Shown: positions 1-8,513 of the stretch, one piece after another | Position numbering within the stretch: position 1 is the stretch's first letter | Layout of the letters: each line of letters starts with the position of its first letter | Source: Kordia sp. SMS9 | Lineage (GTDB): Bacteria; Bacteroidota; Bacteroidia; Flavobacteriales; Flavobacteriaceae | NCBI RefSeq assembly: GCF_003352465.1 | Contig: NZ_CP031153.1 | Span: forward strand, 1,416,465 to 1,480,464 | DNA length: 64,000 bases | Direction: 5' to 3' | Translations under genes and position numbers: made by a program | Notes under the pieces: model-generated | The model's database searches: none | What the model saw: only the letters and a program-made list of their open reading frames with translations | What the model was told of the DNA's origin: nothing

Positions 1-100
1 ACTGCAATGTATCAGCAGATGCATACGGTTTTTCTACAAGATTGAGAATGAAGTTGGGTGTATGTAACTGCAATTCATGTTTTATAGTCGTTAGATGCAT
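1..100 (-). CDS. Partial CDS, N-terminus of an unrecognised protein
   Basis: An open frame on the minus strand starts with ATG at 98-100 and runs off the left edge. The visible residues begin MHLTTIKHELQLHTPNF and contain no stop over 33 codons. It lies 182 bp beyond the radical SAM gene stop, on the same strand. It is too short to assign a family. The competing plus-strand frame at 95-280 has an implausible composition, which favours this reading, but the support is only an uninterrupted frame. Confidence 0.45.
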   Translation of the reverse strand, partial: MHLTTIKHELQLHTPNFILNLVEKPYASADTLQ

Positions 101-282
101 ATTTCTAACAGCGATGATCAGTACATGAATCGTATCGCCATTATTTTTATAAATCTGAAACCGATTTGTGTCCGTTTTTTTAATGGATTTAATGCTTGGC
201 AATTTGCTAATTCTATGGAGTACCCAATTTGCTATGTTCGATTGATTTTTGATACGATTATAATGAAGTTTTATGTATAAAA

Positions 283-1374
283 TTAGTCAATTTTGAGTGT
301 TATATTTTTGCTCATCCAAGTGGTGACTTTATCAAGCGTTTGTTTAGAGTTTACCATTAATTCAAGTAATTTTTCATTGTAGGGATGTTTATAAAGTTTT
401 TCGGTTTTTACATCTTTTCCGAAAGCGTATTTTAATTGTTTTTGAATGACTTTAGGATCGCTAAGCAAAGTTTTCAGTGTATAAGAGCGATGAATAGTTC
501 CTAATGAATTTATGTTTCGCTCCACATGATGACAAGAAGAATAATAGGTTCCTTTTGACGTAACAACACCATATAGTAAAAAAGCAGGACAAGGTTCTGA
601 TGTTTCTTCAAAAGCATCTGAGTGAGATATGTTTGCGCTTATTGGAACATTTGAACCTGTATGATTATTTAAAATTGCTTTTACTTTTTTATACATAGCA
701 ATCTGTGATTTTAAAGGAGCTAAGGTATTTGTGGTAATATTTACAGAATTTGGTTGTAAGGTGGTTGCAATTTCTATGAATTGAGGTAGCGAATCAATGT
801 TTTCCGAAGTTGCTACAAAAGAAAGTTCAACGAGTGGTGTTATTGCCTTGCCTTTACTTTTGATAAGTTTAGAAATATGATGCAACGTTTTGTCGAAACT
901 TTTATGAGAAGTTCCATGCATTTTTGCATATACTTCAGCATTTCCTGCGTCTATAGAAAATCGGACATCATTGCAATGATTTACAATAGCTTCTCTCATT
1001 GCATCTGTCATTAACGATCCATTCGTAATTAAACTAACGGATTCAATATGTTGAGAAGCAAAGGTTATAAAGTTTACAATAGATTTGTGTAATAAAGGTT
1101 CGCCGCCGCCACAAAGTCTAATTTTTGAGACGCCTCCTTGCGCAGCTTCACGAATTGTATTGTAAAAAACTTCAGTATCTATAAAACTTTTAGCACTATT
1201 TGATTCAGCAGAAATGCAAAACGTACAATGATGATTGCATATATTAGATGGAAAAATTTCAATCAGTTCTGGAAAATAGGGTTTTCCATCAATTAAAGCA
1301 TCAATTTTTTGCACATGCCTTTCATTCAAAATAAAATCATGCGCTTTACCCACAAACTTACTTGCCTTTTCCAT
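283..1374 (-). CDS. Radical SAM protein with SPASM-like C-terminus
   Basis: 363 aa. The radical SAM signature CxxxCxxC is at C46/C50/C53, followed by the SAM-binding GGGEP motif near residues 89-93 and a TNGS strand near 117-120. The C-terminal part keeps C262 and C281 in a context resembling a reduced SPASM or twitch domain, so it may bind an auxiliary cluster. Radical SAM enzymes of this build often modify peptides or small molecules; the substrate here is unknown. It is the last gene of a tight minus-strand operon, starting 2 bp after the PEP-synthase-like gene stop. This context suggests a biosynthetic step coupled to phosphoryl transfer, which is inference. Confidence 0.85.
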   Translation of the reverse strand: MEKASKFVGKAHDFILNERHVQKIDALIDGKPYFPELIEIFPSNICNHHCTFCISAESNSAKSFIDTEVFYNTIREAAQGGVSKIRLCGGGEPLLHKSIVNFITFASQHIESVSLITNGSLMTDAMREAIVNHCNDVRFSIDAGNAEVYAKMHGTSHKSFDKTLHHISKLIKSKGKAITPLVELSFVATSENIDSLPQFIEIATTLQPNSVNITTNTLAPLKSQIAMYKKVKAILNNHTGSNVPISANISHSDAFEETSEPCPAFLLYGVVTSKGTYYSSCHHVERNINSLGTIHRSYTLKTLLSDPKVIQKQLKYAFGKDVKTEKLYKHPYNEKLLELMVNSKQTLDKVTTWMSKNITLKID

Positions 1375-1376
1375 AA

Positions 1377-2573
1377 TTACATCAGTTTTATAATTCCTTT
1401 ATTACAATCCATAGAAATTGAGGTCATTTCAGGAATAATGGATCGTACTCCTACAATACATGGAATTTGCAATTCTCGGCTCACTATTGCCAAATGCGAT
1501 AGCATTCCTCCATACGTGCAAATTATTCCATCATACGCTTTCAAATTGTTGGTGTTTTCAACATTAGCCTCTTTGAGCATTAGTATCTTTTTTGCGCCTT
1601 TTGGCAATTGTAGATTGGAATTTTTATAAACTACAACACCTGTTAGCTTTCCTTTAGAAGCTGGAATTCCCTTTAAAATATTGGGAGTTTTTTCAATTTC
1701 TGTTGTATATGAAGTGATTTCAAAATCTATCGGACTCGTTAAATCCCTAATTTGAAATATGTAGAGTTTACCTTGCTTGTCAATTCCCCATTCCATGTCA
1801 ATACCATTTGGATATTCAGATGTAAACGAAGAGGAAATCGCATGTAGCTGCAAAAGTTTTTCAATAAAAAAATTAGGCGCTTTACGCGGACAATTGCCAT
1901 ATACAGATATTTCATTATCCATTGTTTTTTGAAAGTATCGTATTCTTTTTGGAAAATCAGAAAGGCTGGTAAGTAAGATATTTCCAGACGTTGCTATTTC
2001 AAAATTCGTTTTATCAAACAATGTAGGATGTGTAATAAATTGATGATATTGATCTCCTGTGTTGTTTAGGTGTCGCCATGTTTCGTTGTTGTAATGAGAA
2101 ATATAGGGCGTTGTAATGCCATCTACAACAGTTCTACAACCTCCAAAGAAAGATTCTGTGTATATTTTTAACAAATCATCATGATAAGAAGCAAAAGTGA
2201 CGCCACTATACATGCTTGCTACGGTTTTTTGTATTAAAATGTGGCAAGGATTGGAAGTGTTATTTTTTTCTTGAAAGTCACGGATAATAGCTTTGGAAGC
2301 ATTTACAATTTCATCAAAAGATTGTAAGTTGTTAAATGACAAGTATTTTCCAGCGTTTGAATTGGTTTTTGTGTCTTCATCCATTGAAGCAGAACGAATG
2401 GAAATACCTGTAGTGGGAATTTCGAGACTCTCTAAAATTCGCGTTATTTGGCGCTCAACATTTTTTAAATCACCAAAAAAATAGTCAAAAGCTGGTACCT
2501 CAATTCTTTTTTCTTGTAAATTGAGTAATCCTTTGATTTTTGAAGGAAGTTCTAGTTTATGTTGATGATACAA
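1377..2573 (-). CDS. PEP-utilising, PEP-synthase/rifampin-phosphotransferase-like protein
   Basis: 398 aa. The N-terminal half resembles the ATP-grasp domain of pyruvate phosphate dikinase/PEP synthase: an IRSASMDED motif near 58-67 followed by a glycine-lysine stretch, and the closing GIDMEWG...LYIFQIRDLT element. The C-terminal 60 residues are the swivelling phosphohistidine domain, with GGMLSHLAIVSRE and the probable phospho-acceptor His360. The PEP/pyruvate-binding barrel of true PEP synthase is absent, so the architecture is closer to dikinase-type antibiotic phosphotransferases, but much shorter. It lies between an unknown gene and a radical SAM gene in one operon. The likely role is ATP-dependent phosphorylation of an unknown metabolite or peptide (inference). 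Confidence 0.8.
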   Translation of the reverse strand: MYHQHKLELPSKIKGLLNLQEKRIEVPAFDYFFGDLKNVERQITRILESLEIPTTGISIRSASMDEDTKTNSNAGKYLSFNNLQSFDEIVNASKAIIRDFQEKNNTSNPCHILIQKTVASMYSGVTFASYHDDLLKIYTESFFGGCRTVVDGITTPYISHYNNETWRHLNNTGDQYHQFITHPTLFDKTNFEIATSGNILLTSLSDFPKRIRYFQKTMDNEISVYGNCPRKAPNFFIEKLLQLHAISSSFTSEYPNGIDMEWGIDKQGKLYIFQIRDLTSPIDFEITSYTTEIEKTPNILKGIPASKGKLTGVVVYKNSNLQLPKGAKKILMLKEANVENTNNLKAYDGIICTYGGMLSHLAIVSRELQIPCIVGVRSIIPEMTSISMDCNKGIIKLM

Positions 2574-2616
2574 TGGATTCTAATTTAGTTCGTATAAAAT
2601 TTCTTTTGGTATCATT

Positions 2617-3624
2617 TTATGATACAGTACTTTGTTCTACTTCATTTATGATATTTTGTAAGGATGAAAAGCTGCTATTTTGCAACACTTTCTCATCTTT
2701 AAAAAATAAGTGCATCCATCTTACAAAACGTGCTTGCCAATAATGCCTGTATTCTTCATTTACTTGTAGTACATGCAACATGTAAAATATAAATTCAATA
2801 TCCGAAATGTCAGCATCAGGCATTTTGTTGCTCATAGCTGTAGGGTTATTGTTCAAAAGTTCTTCAGCTACTGTAATATTTTTAAGGAAGTGCGCTACAT
2901 CATAACTAGAATTTGTTTTTTCATTTATAAACTTGATTGTTGCACTTACATCGTCATTCTGTATACTTTGTCTTAAAAAAGCAGTATTCCAAAAATAATG
3001 TGCGGCATTGACTGCACAAACAGTTTCGGTTTCAATTCTTTTTTTAGTTTCGTCTCCATACCATTTTAAATGCGAAAAAGTAGGAGTTTCTATATACGTA
3101 CGTTGAAATTTTTGAAATAATTCATCATTAGATGTGTTTTCGTTTAAAAACAAATAAAAGGTTTCAAAAACTTGGTTGGAAAGATTGATAGAAATAAGCG
3201 TTACCAGCTCTATATATGTTTTTTCAAACAGATTTCCTATGTTCTCATTGCAAACGTATCGTCTTTCCAGTTCAATGCAATTTTGGGCAAATGAATTGCG
3301 TGTTTCAATACTTAATTGTGCAATGCGAATAGCATACTCTGTATAGCCTGATAGCTTTTTTAAAAGTTCGAACTTAAAAGGCTCGTATTGACTGCTATTA
3401 AATTTAAAAACGCAGTCATCTACAATTTTTAATTGTAAACTATCATCAAAACCCAGAAGCTTTACAAAATGTGAAGCGGCTCTAGCATAAGCCTCTAATT
3501 CCGCATACACGTTTGATGCGTAAATTAGAGGCAAATGAACGACTTTTTCTTTTCTTTCATCTATATGTAAATCCAAAATCCATAATGAATCTTTGATTAC
3601 TGTATTGAATATATCATGTAGCAT
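2617..3624 (-). CDS. Hypothetical protein, radical SAM/PEP operon
   Basis: 335 aa, not recognised. It has no signal peptide and no membrane segment. It is mostly helical and charged, with scattered aromatic residues, and has no repeat or metal-binding motif that I can see. The stop lies 43 bp before the PEP-synthase-like start, and the three genes probably form one transcript. It could be a substrate-binding or scaffold subunit or an unrecognised enzyme; the sequence gives no basis to choose. Start chosen at ATG 3624, 34 bp downstream of the small upstream gene. Confidence 0.7.
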   Translation of the reverse strand: MLHDIFNTVIKDSLWILDLHIDERKEKVVHLPLIYASNVYAELEAYARAASHFVKLLGFDDSLQLKIVDDCVFKFNSSQYEPFKFELLKKLSGYTEYAIRIAQLSIETRNSFAQNCIELERRYVCNENIGNLFEKTYIELVTLISINLSNQVFETFYLFLNENTSNDELFQKFQRTYIETPTFSHLKWYGDETKKRIETETVCAVNAAHYFWNTAFLRQSIQNDDVSATIKFINEKTNSSYDVAHFLKNITVAEELLNNNPTAMSNKMPDADISDIEFIFYMLHVLQVNEEYRHYWQARFVRWMHLFFKDEKVLQNSSFSSLQNIINEVEQSTVS

Positions 3625-3658
3625 GAAGAAATAAAGGTAAATATTTAATAATTAAGAA

Positions 3659-3889
3659 CTATTTACCGATGGACTTTTTCTTAGCTTCCTCAGATAGCTC
3701 TTTGTACGAATCTAACAACTTAGATTCAAGCTCTTTTACCCTTTCGGAAGAACCTTCACCTTTTTTGTCAAGATCGGACATTTCTGCCTTGATTAATGCT
3801 ATTTTTTCTAAGTTGTCCCCAAAGGGGAAAGAACTGTTGTTTTCTTTGAGAGATCTTAATATCTCTACTTCTTTTCCGTATGATCCCAT
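3659..3889 (-). CDS. Small helical protein upstream of radical SAM operon
   Basis: 76 aa when started at ATG 3887-3889 (MGSYGKEVEILRSL). The upstream in-frame extension to 4060 has poor composition and is rejected. The product is highly charged and predicted to be two helices: roughly 40% Lys/Glu/Asp/Ser, no cysteine and no GG leader cleavage motif. It is only 34 bp from the next gene, on the same strand. It might be a partner or carrier for the operon enzymes, or unrelated. No family was recognised. Confidence 0.55.
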   Translation of the reverse strand: MGSYGKEVEILRSLKENNSSFPFGDNLEKIALIKAEMSDLDKKGEGSSERVKELESKLLDSYKELSEEAKKKSIGK

Positions 3890-4219
3890 ATTTGTAAGTG
3901 TTTGTGTTAATAGTATCTTAAAGTTAAGCATTTTCTTGCAAAAAATCAACTTTTTTAAGGGAAAATTCATTGCGTAAATATGGTGGCAAAATTCTAATTT
4001 TATCAAAGAATTATAAGGAAATATTTGATGCTCCAAATGCCCATAACAAAAGGCGTTCACGACAAATATATGAGTATTGAAACATTAAAATGCACTTGTG
4101 CATATTCAATACAGTTATTCATGTTTAAGGACGCCGTTTTACGTTTATAAATTAAATGGTAATGTATGGGAATAATCTGTAAAAATCCTGTAACTTTAGT
4201 AGTTTAAAATGAATTGAAT

Positions 4220-5326
4220 ATGCATTCGGAAGAAGAATTATTGGCTGCGTTAACACTTCAAAAAACGGCAAAAGTTGGAGATGTGATTGCCAAAAAACTG
4301 ATACGTCATTGTGGAAGTCCAGAAGCGGTATTGAAAGAGAAGAAAGAAAACTTACTCAAAATAGACGGAATTGGTACGTATGTGTTGGCAGATTTGCAAC
4401 ATAGTGAAAACAGAAAAGCAGCGGAAAACGAATTGAAATTTATTCAAAAAGAAAACATTCAAGTACATTATTTTTTAGACAAAAGCTATCCGATGCGTTT
4501 ACAACATTGTGCTGACGGCCCTATTTTATTATTTCAAAAAGGAAATGCCAGTTTAAATGCTGCAAAAATGATTAGCATTGTTGGCACACGAAAAGCGACG
4601 AGTTATGGAAAAGAATTTTGCGAAGAATTGATTTCAAGTGTATCACCATTACAACCCACAATTGTTTCAGGTTTTGCCTACGGAATTGATATTGTAGCAC
4701 AACGCGCAGCAGTCAAAAATAACATTCCAACCATTGGCTGTTTGGCGCATGGTTTGAATCAAATGTATCCGAAAGTACATGCGAAATATGTAAAATTTGT
4801 AGTAGAAAATGGAGCGTTTGTTACGGATTTTTGGAGCACGTCCAATCCCGATCGAGAAAACTTCTTGAAGCGCAATCGTCTTATTGCAGGAATGTCGCAA
4901 GCCACCATTGTCATTGAATCTGCTGAAAAAGGCGGAAGCTTAGTCACGGCGCATATTGCCAATTCGTACAATAGAGATGTATTTGCTGTGCCAGGCAGAG
5001 TAGGCGATTCGCAAAGTATTGGATGTAACAATCTCATCAAACAGCAACGCGCACATCTTTTAACCTCTGCAGCTGATCTTGTCTATCTTTTAGGTTGGGA
5101 ATTGGACGCAGAGCCGTTTCAACCTGTGCAAAAACAACTTTTTGTCGATTTAAGTCCAGAAGAAGCTAGTATTCATTCGTATTTACAAGAAAAAGGACAA
5201 TCGTTACTAGACAGCATTGCGCTCGAATGTAAATTCCCCATTCATAAAATTACGCCTATTTTATTGCAATTAGAAATGAAAGGCGTAGTAAAACCGTTGC
5301 CAGGAAAACTGTTTGAAGCGTTGTAG
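4220..5326 (+). CDS. dprA: DNA-processing protein DprA (Smf)
   Basis: 368 aa from ATG 4220; the frame also allows TTG at 4214. An N-terminal HhH/SAM-like region (residues ~1-70) precedes the Rossmann-type DprA domain with ISIVGTRKATSYG, GFAYGIDIVAQRAA, and the late ESAEKGGSLVTA and VFAVPGRVGD motifs. A C-terminal winged-helix-like tail of about 70 residues follows. Known role: binds incoming single-stranded DNA and loads RecA during natural transformation or recombination. It stands alone on the plus strand, followed 21 bp later by a Crp/Fnr-type regulator. Length and motifs are normal for the family. Confidence 0.95.
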   Translation: MHSEEELLAALTLQKTAKVGDVIAKKLIRHCGSPEAVLKEKKENLLKIDGIGTYVLADLQHSENRKAAENELKFIQKENIQVHYFLDKSYPMRLQHCADGPILLFQKGNASLNAAKMISIVGTRKATSYGKEFCEELISSVSPLQPTIVSGFAYGIDIVAQRAAVKNNIPTIGCLAHGLNQMYPKVHAKYVKFVVENGAFVTDFWSTSNPDRENFLKRNRLIAGMSQATIVIESAEKGGSLVTAHIANSYNRDVFAVPGRVGDSQSIGCNNLIKQQRAHLLTSAADLVYLLGWELDAEPFQPVQKQLFVDLSPEEASIHSYLQEKGQSLLDSIALECKFPIHKITPILLQLEMKGVVKPLPGKLFEAL

Positions 5327-5347
5327 TTTTTCACTAAAATATCATTT

Positions 5348-5884
5348 ATGAATCCGATTTCAACCTTAATTAATAAAATACACGAAAATGATCTTTGGGA
5401 TGAAGAAATCACGCTCAAGCGGAATGAATATTTAAAAGTTAAGGGAAGCATTGATACGAATCTTTACTTTGTAAAAAGTGGAAGTTTGCGCATTTTTGTC
5501 ATTGACGCAGCGGAAGAACACACCATCCGATTTGGGTATAAAAACAACCTCATTGCGGCTTTAGATTCTTTTTTGAATGGCAAACCTTCAGAACTGTACA
5601 TCCAAGCACTTAAAAAAACGGTGATAAAGTCTATTCGTAAACAAAAGTATGCCAACTTCATTGAATCTTCTGCGGAACATAAAAAATTGTGGCTTGCCAT
5701 TTTAGAAAGTTTTGTGTTGCAACAAATGGAAAGAGAGCGCGATATTTTGACGTCATCTCCGTTGGAACGTTATCAAAGAGTATTGCAAAGAAGTCCGCAA
5801 CTATTTCAAGAAATCCCGAATAAATATATTGCTTCTTACTTGCGCATGACGCCCGAAACATTGTCAAGAATTAAAAAATCTTAA
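5348..5884 (+). CDS. Crp/Fnr family transcriptional regulator
   Basis: 178 aa. The N-terminal cyclic-nucleotide-binding-like beta roll is recognisable (YLKVKGSIDTNLYFVKSGSL near 27-46). The C-terminus ends in a short helix-turn-helix (NKYIASYLRMTPETLSRIK). This compact form is common in Bacteroidota. The canonical cAMP-contacting residues are not evident, so the ligand is unknown. It lies 21 bp downstream of dprA and 54 bp upstream of a DinB-family gene, which it may regulate or be co-transcribed with (inference). Confidence 0.85.
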   Translation: MNPISTLINKIHENDLWDEEITLKRNEYLKVKGSIDTNLYFVKSGSLRIFVIDAAEEHTIRFGYKNNLIAALDSFLNGKPSELYIQALKKTVIKSIRKQKYANFIESSAEHKKLWLAILESFVLQQMERERDILTSSPLERYQRVLQRSPQLFQEIPNKYIASYLRMTPETLSRIKKS

Positions 5885-5938
5885 TTTGAATCAATTTTTT
5901 TGCGCGCGTCAATTCTGAAATTTGCCATAAAAAAGATC

Positions 5939-6511
5939 ATGGTATCCACTTCAGAACAATTATTGCAAGACTTACTAGAACTTACACAGGCAAATTTGAA
6001 CGCTATAGAAAACTTTAAAAACCAATCGAAGGACATTCTAAATTGGAAAGAAAACCCAAAAAGTTGGAGCGTTTTAGAATGTATTGCACATTTAAATCGT
6101 TATGGAGATTTTTACATTCCAGAAATCAACCAAAAAATAGCCAATGCTAAGCACAAAAGTGTAGCTATTTTTAAAAGCAATTGGTTGGGAAAATACTTTA
6201 GCAAATCTGTTGCATACAGCGAAAACGTACACAAAATGAAAACCTTTAAGGCTATGAATCCTTTACATTCAAACTTGAACGAGCAAACACTTGAAACATG
6301 TATCTACCAACAACATCAAATCATTGAATTGTTGAACAAGGCAAAACACGTACATCTTGACAAAACAAAAACGGCCATCTCTATTTCAAAGCTTATTAAA
6401 TTAAGACTGGGCGATACTTTTAGAGTGCTTATTTACCACAATGAACGACATGTAAAACAGGCAGAAAAAGTAGTGCAAATGGCAATGAAAAGAGTTGTTG
6501 AGAACGAATGA
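5939..6511 (+). CDS. DinB family protein
   Basis: 190 aa from ATG 5939; a TTG at 5900 would add 13 residues with no support. It contains the DinB/YfiT-like four-helix bundle: the N-terminal helix with WSVLECIAHLNRY, whose conserved His is the first metal ligand, and the C-terminal NERHVKQAEKV, which contains the H of the usual HxxxH-type metal site. Known family members are metal-dependent thiol transferases or of unknown function. The gene follows a Crp/Fnr regulator. Its precise substrate cannot be told from the sequence. Confidence 0.85.
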   Translation: MVSTSEQLLQDLLELTQANLNAIENFKNQSKDILNWKENPKSWSVLECIAHLNRYGDFYIPEINQKIANAKHKSVAIFKSNWLGKYFSKSVAYSENVHKMKTFKAMNPLHSNLNEQTLETCIYQQHQIIELLNKAKHVHLDKTKTAISISKLIKLRLGDTFRVLIYHNERHVKQAEKVVQMAMKRVVENE

Positions 6512-6651
6512 GAATTGGTGTAAATTGTATAAAAAAAGGTGAACAATTGAAAACTCCAGCTAAAATAGTAAGATCGACGGCATTTCCAAAAGTGAAGCGG
6601 TCTAACAATCAAAAAGCGTTAGCACGTCTAAAAGTCTTGTTTCTAAATTAA
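6508..6651 (+). CDS. Possible small basic protein, 47 aa
   Basis: A 47-aa frame begins with an ATG that overlaps the DinB stop (ATGA arrangement) and ends at 6651, overlapping the convergent trpS stop by 4 bp. The product starts MRIGVNCIKKGEQLKTPAK and is rich in Lys and Arg (about a quarter of residues). The overlap suggests translational coupling to the DinB gene. No family was recognised. It could be a chance frame, although its uninterrupted extent and fully biased composition argue for coding. Confidence 0.35.
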   Translation: MRIGVNCIKKGEQLKTPAKIVRSTAFPKVKRSNNQKALARLKVLFLN

Positions 6652-7616
6652 TATCCCACTTTCTTACGAACTCTAGCCAGCACTTCATTAGCAATTTTGT
6701 GTGCTTTTTGAGCACCAATCGCTAAAGCATCATCAATTTTGTTTTTGTGTTCCATATAATGATTGAAACGTTCGCGTTCTGTAGCAAATCTTTCTACTAC
6801 CAATTCAAAAAGTGCTTGTTTTGCATGTCCGTAGCCGTAATTTCCGCCCGTGTAATTTTGACGCATGGTTGCAATTTGAGCTTCGTTCGCTAACAATTTA
6901 TACAACGCAAATACATTATCCGTATCAGGATCTTTCGGATCTTCCATTGGCGTACTATCGGTTTTAATACCCATAATTTGCTTGCGCAATTTCTTATCTG
7001 TTTGAAAAATATCGATCACATTATTCTTGCTCTTGCTCATTTTGGTGCCGTCCGTTCCAGGAATTAACATGGTATTTTCCTGAATCTTGGCTTGCGGCAA
7101 TACAAACGTTTCTCCCAATTTTTCGTGGAAACGTGAAGCTACAACACGTGTAATTTCCAAATGTTGCTCTTGGTCTTTTCCTACGGGAACAATCTCTGCA
7201 TCGTATAACAAAATATCAGCCGCCATCAACATTGGATAGGTAAACAAACCAGCATTTACATCGTCCAAGCGATCGGCTTTGTCTTTAAAACTATGCGCCA
7301 ATTTCAAACGATTGTATGGAAAAAAACAACTCAAATACCAAGAAAGTTCGGTGACTTGTGGCACATCACTCTGGCGATAAAAAACGGTTTTATTGATGTC
7401 TAATCCAAAGGCAAGCCAAGTTGCTGCCGTTTTGTAGGTGTTTTCTCGTAACGTTTCTCCGTTTTTAATCTGTGTGAGCGAATGCATGTCTGCAATAAAC
7501 AGGAAAGAATCATTCTCCGCATTTTGAGCCATTTCAATTGCAGGAACAATTGCTCCCAAAATATTGCCCAAATGTGGGGTTCCTGTGCTTTGAATTCCTG
7601 TAAGTATTCGTGCCAT
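6648..7616 (-). CDS. trpS: Tryptophan--tRNA ligase
   Basis: 322 aa, normal length for bacterial TrpRS. It has the class I aminoacyl-tRNA synthetase signatures: HLGN at residues 15-18 (HIGH-type) and KMSKS at 192-196. The conserved tryptophan-pocket context (YNRLKLAHSF, DILLYDAEIVPVGKDQ) is present. It charges tRNA-Trp in the cytoplasm. It is a single gene on the minus strand with a good Bacteroidota -7 promoter element 28 bp upstream of the start. Confidence 0.97.
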   Translation of the reverse strand: MARILTGIQSTGTPHLGNILGAIVPAIEMAQNAENDSFLFIADMHSLTQIKNGETLRENTYKTAATWLAFGLDINKTVFYRQSDVPQVTELSWYLSCFFPYNRLKLAHSFKDKADRLDDVNAGLFTYPMLMAADILLYDAEIVPVGKDQEQHLEITRVVASRFHEKLGETFVLPQAKIQENTMLIPGTDGTKMSKSKNNVIDIFQTDKKLRKQIMGIKTDSTPMEDPKDPDTDNVFALYKLLANEAQIATMRQNYTGGNYGYGHAKQALFELVVERFATERERFNHYMEHKNKIDDALAIGAQKAHKIANEVLARVRKKVGY

Positions 7617-7643
7617 AGGTCGTGTTTAATTATGAAATTTTGA

Positions 7644-7651
7644 CAAATGTA
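7644..7651 (-). promoter_or_regulatory. Bacteroidota -7 element of trpS
   Basis: On the minus strand this reads TACATTTG, an exact match to the TAnnTTTG consensus, 28 bp before the trpS ATG. The -33 region is AT-rich without a clear TTTG. Confidence 0.5.
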
Positions 7652-7748
7652 CTTCATTTATCAAGAATTTTTTAAAAATTGTCGTGTGACATTTCATAAA
7701 AATAAAATTTAAATGCATTTTCGAAACTTTAGTGTATTTTTGGCGACG

Positions 7749-8495
7749 ATGATAACGTTTATTCAGCATATTGGAAGAATTTTGTGGCGGAGTTGGTTCT
7801 ATCTTTTAGTTCTGATTCCCATACTTTTATTTTTTCCCTTATTAGTACTTTTTAGTGCGAGCCAAAAGTGGTATCCGCAGTTTTTTTGGGTTGCTAGAAA
7901 TTTATGGGCAAGACCTATTTTATACGGAATGGGCTTTTTTCCAAGATTCAAATGCCAAGAAAAAATTGAAAAAGGAAAGAGTTATATGCTCATTGCCAAT
8001 CATACAAGTATGACGGATATTATGCTGATGTTGATCGCATCTAAAAACCCATTTGTTTTTGTAGGGAAGAAAGAACTCTCCAAACTGCCTATTTTTGGCT
8101 TCTTTTACAAACGAACGTGTATTTTGGTAGATAGAGGAAGCGCTCGAAGTCGAAAAGCCGTGTACGACAGCGCGCAAGAACGTTTGAATCAAGGGATGAG
8201 TATTTGTATTTTTCCAGAAGGCGGCGTACCTAAAGAAGACATTGTGTTAGATACCTTTAAAGATGGCGCTTTTCGTTTGGCAATAGAACACCAAATTCCG
8301 ATTGTGCCGATGACTTTTGCAGACAACAAAAAACGCTTTCCGTATTCGTTTTTTAGCGGCTCACCAGGTCGTATGCGCGTGACGATTCATCCGTTTGTAA
8401 GTACCAAAGACAAGAAAATAGCTGACAAAAAAGAAATGAGTGAGAACGCCAGAAATATGATTTTGAGCGAGTTGACGGCGTATGGAATTTCTTGA
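7749..8495 (+). CDS. plsC: 1-acyl-sn-glycerol-3-phosphate acyltransferase
   Basis: 248 aa from ATG 7749. An upstream in-frame ATG at 7713 would add 12 residues; I prefer 7749 because the protein then begins with a typical amphipathic helix before the membrane segment (WFYLLVLIPILLFFPLLVL). Acyltransferase motif I NHTSMTD (H85 and D90 in this numbering) and motif III FPEGGVPKE are intact. It converts lysophosphatidic acid to phosphatidic acid at the inner membrane. It is transcribed away from trpS. Confidence 0.9.
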   Translation: MITFIQHIGRILWRSWFYLLVLIPILLFFPLLVLFSASQKWYPQFFWVARNLWARPILYGMGFFPRFKCQEKIEKGKSYMLIANHTSMTDIMLMLIASKNPFVFVGKKELSKLPIFGFFYKRTCILVDRGSARSRKAVYDSAQERLNQGMSICIFPEGGVPKEDIVLDTFKDGAFRLAIEHQIPIVPMTFADNKKRFPYSFFSGSPGRMRVTIHPFVSTKDKKIADKKEMSENARNMILSELTAYGIS

Positions 8496-8513
8496 AAATA
8501 AGGGGTTTTGTGC

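Noticed and set aside
95..280. A 61-aa plus-strand frame at the left edge
   Set aside because: Composition rich in Phe, Ile and Asn typical of AT-rich non-coding DNA; a better minus-strand frame overlaps its start.
3890..4060. Extended start of the small helical protein
   Set aside because: The extra 57 residues are hydrophobic and unlike the rest, matching AT-rich intergenic sequence.
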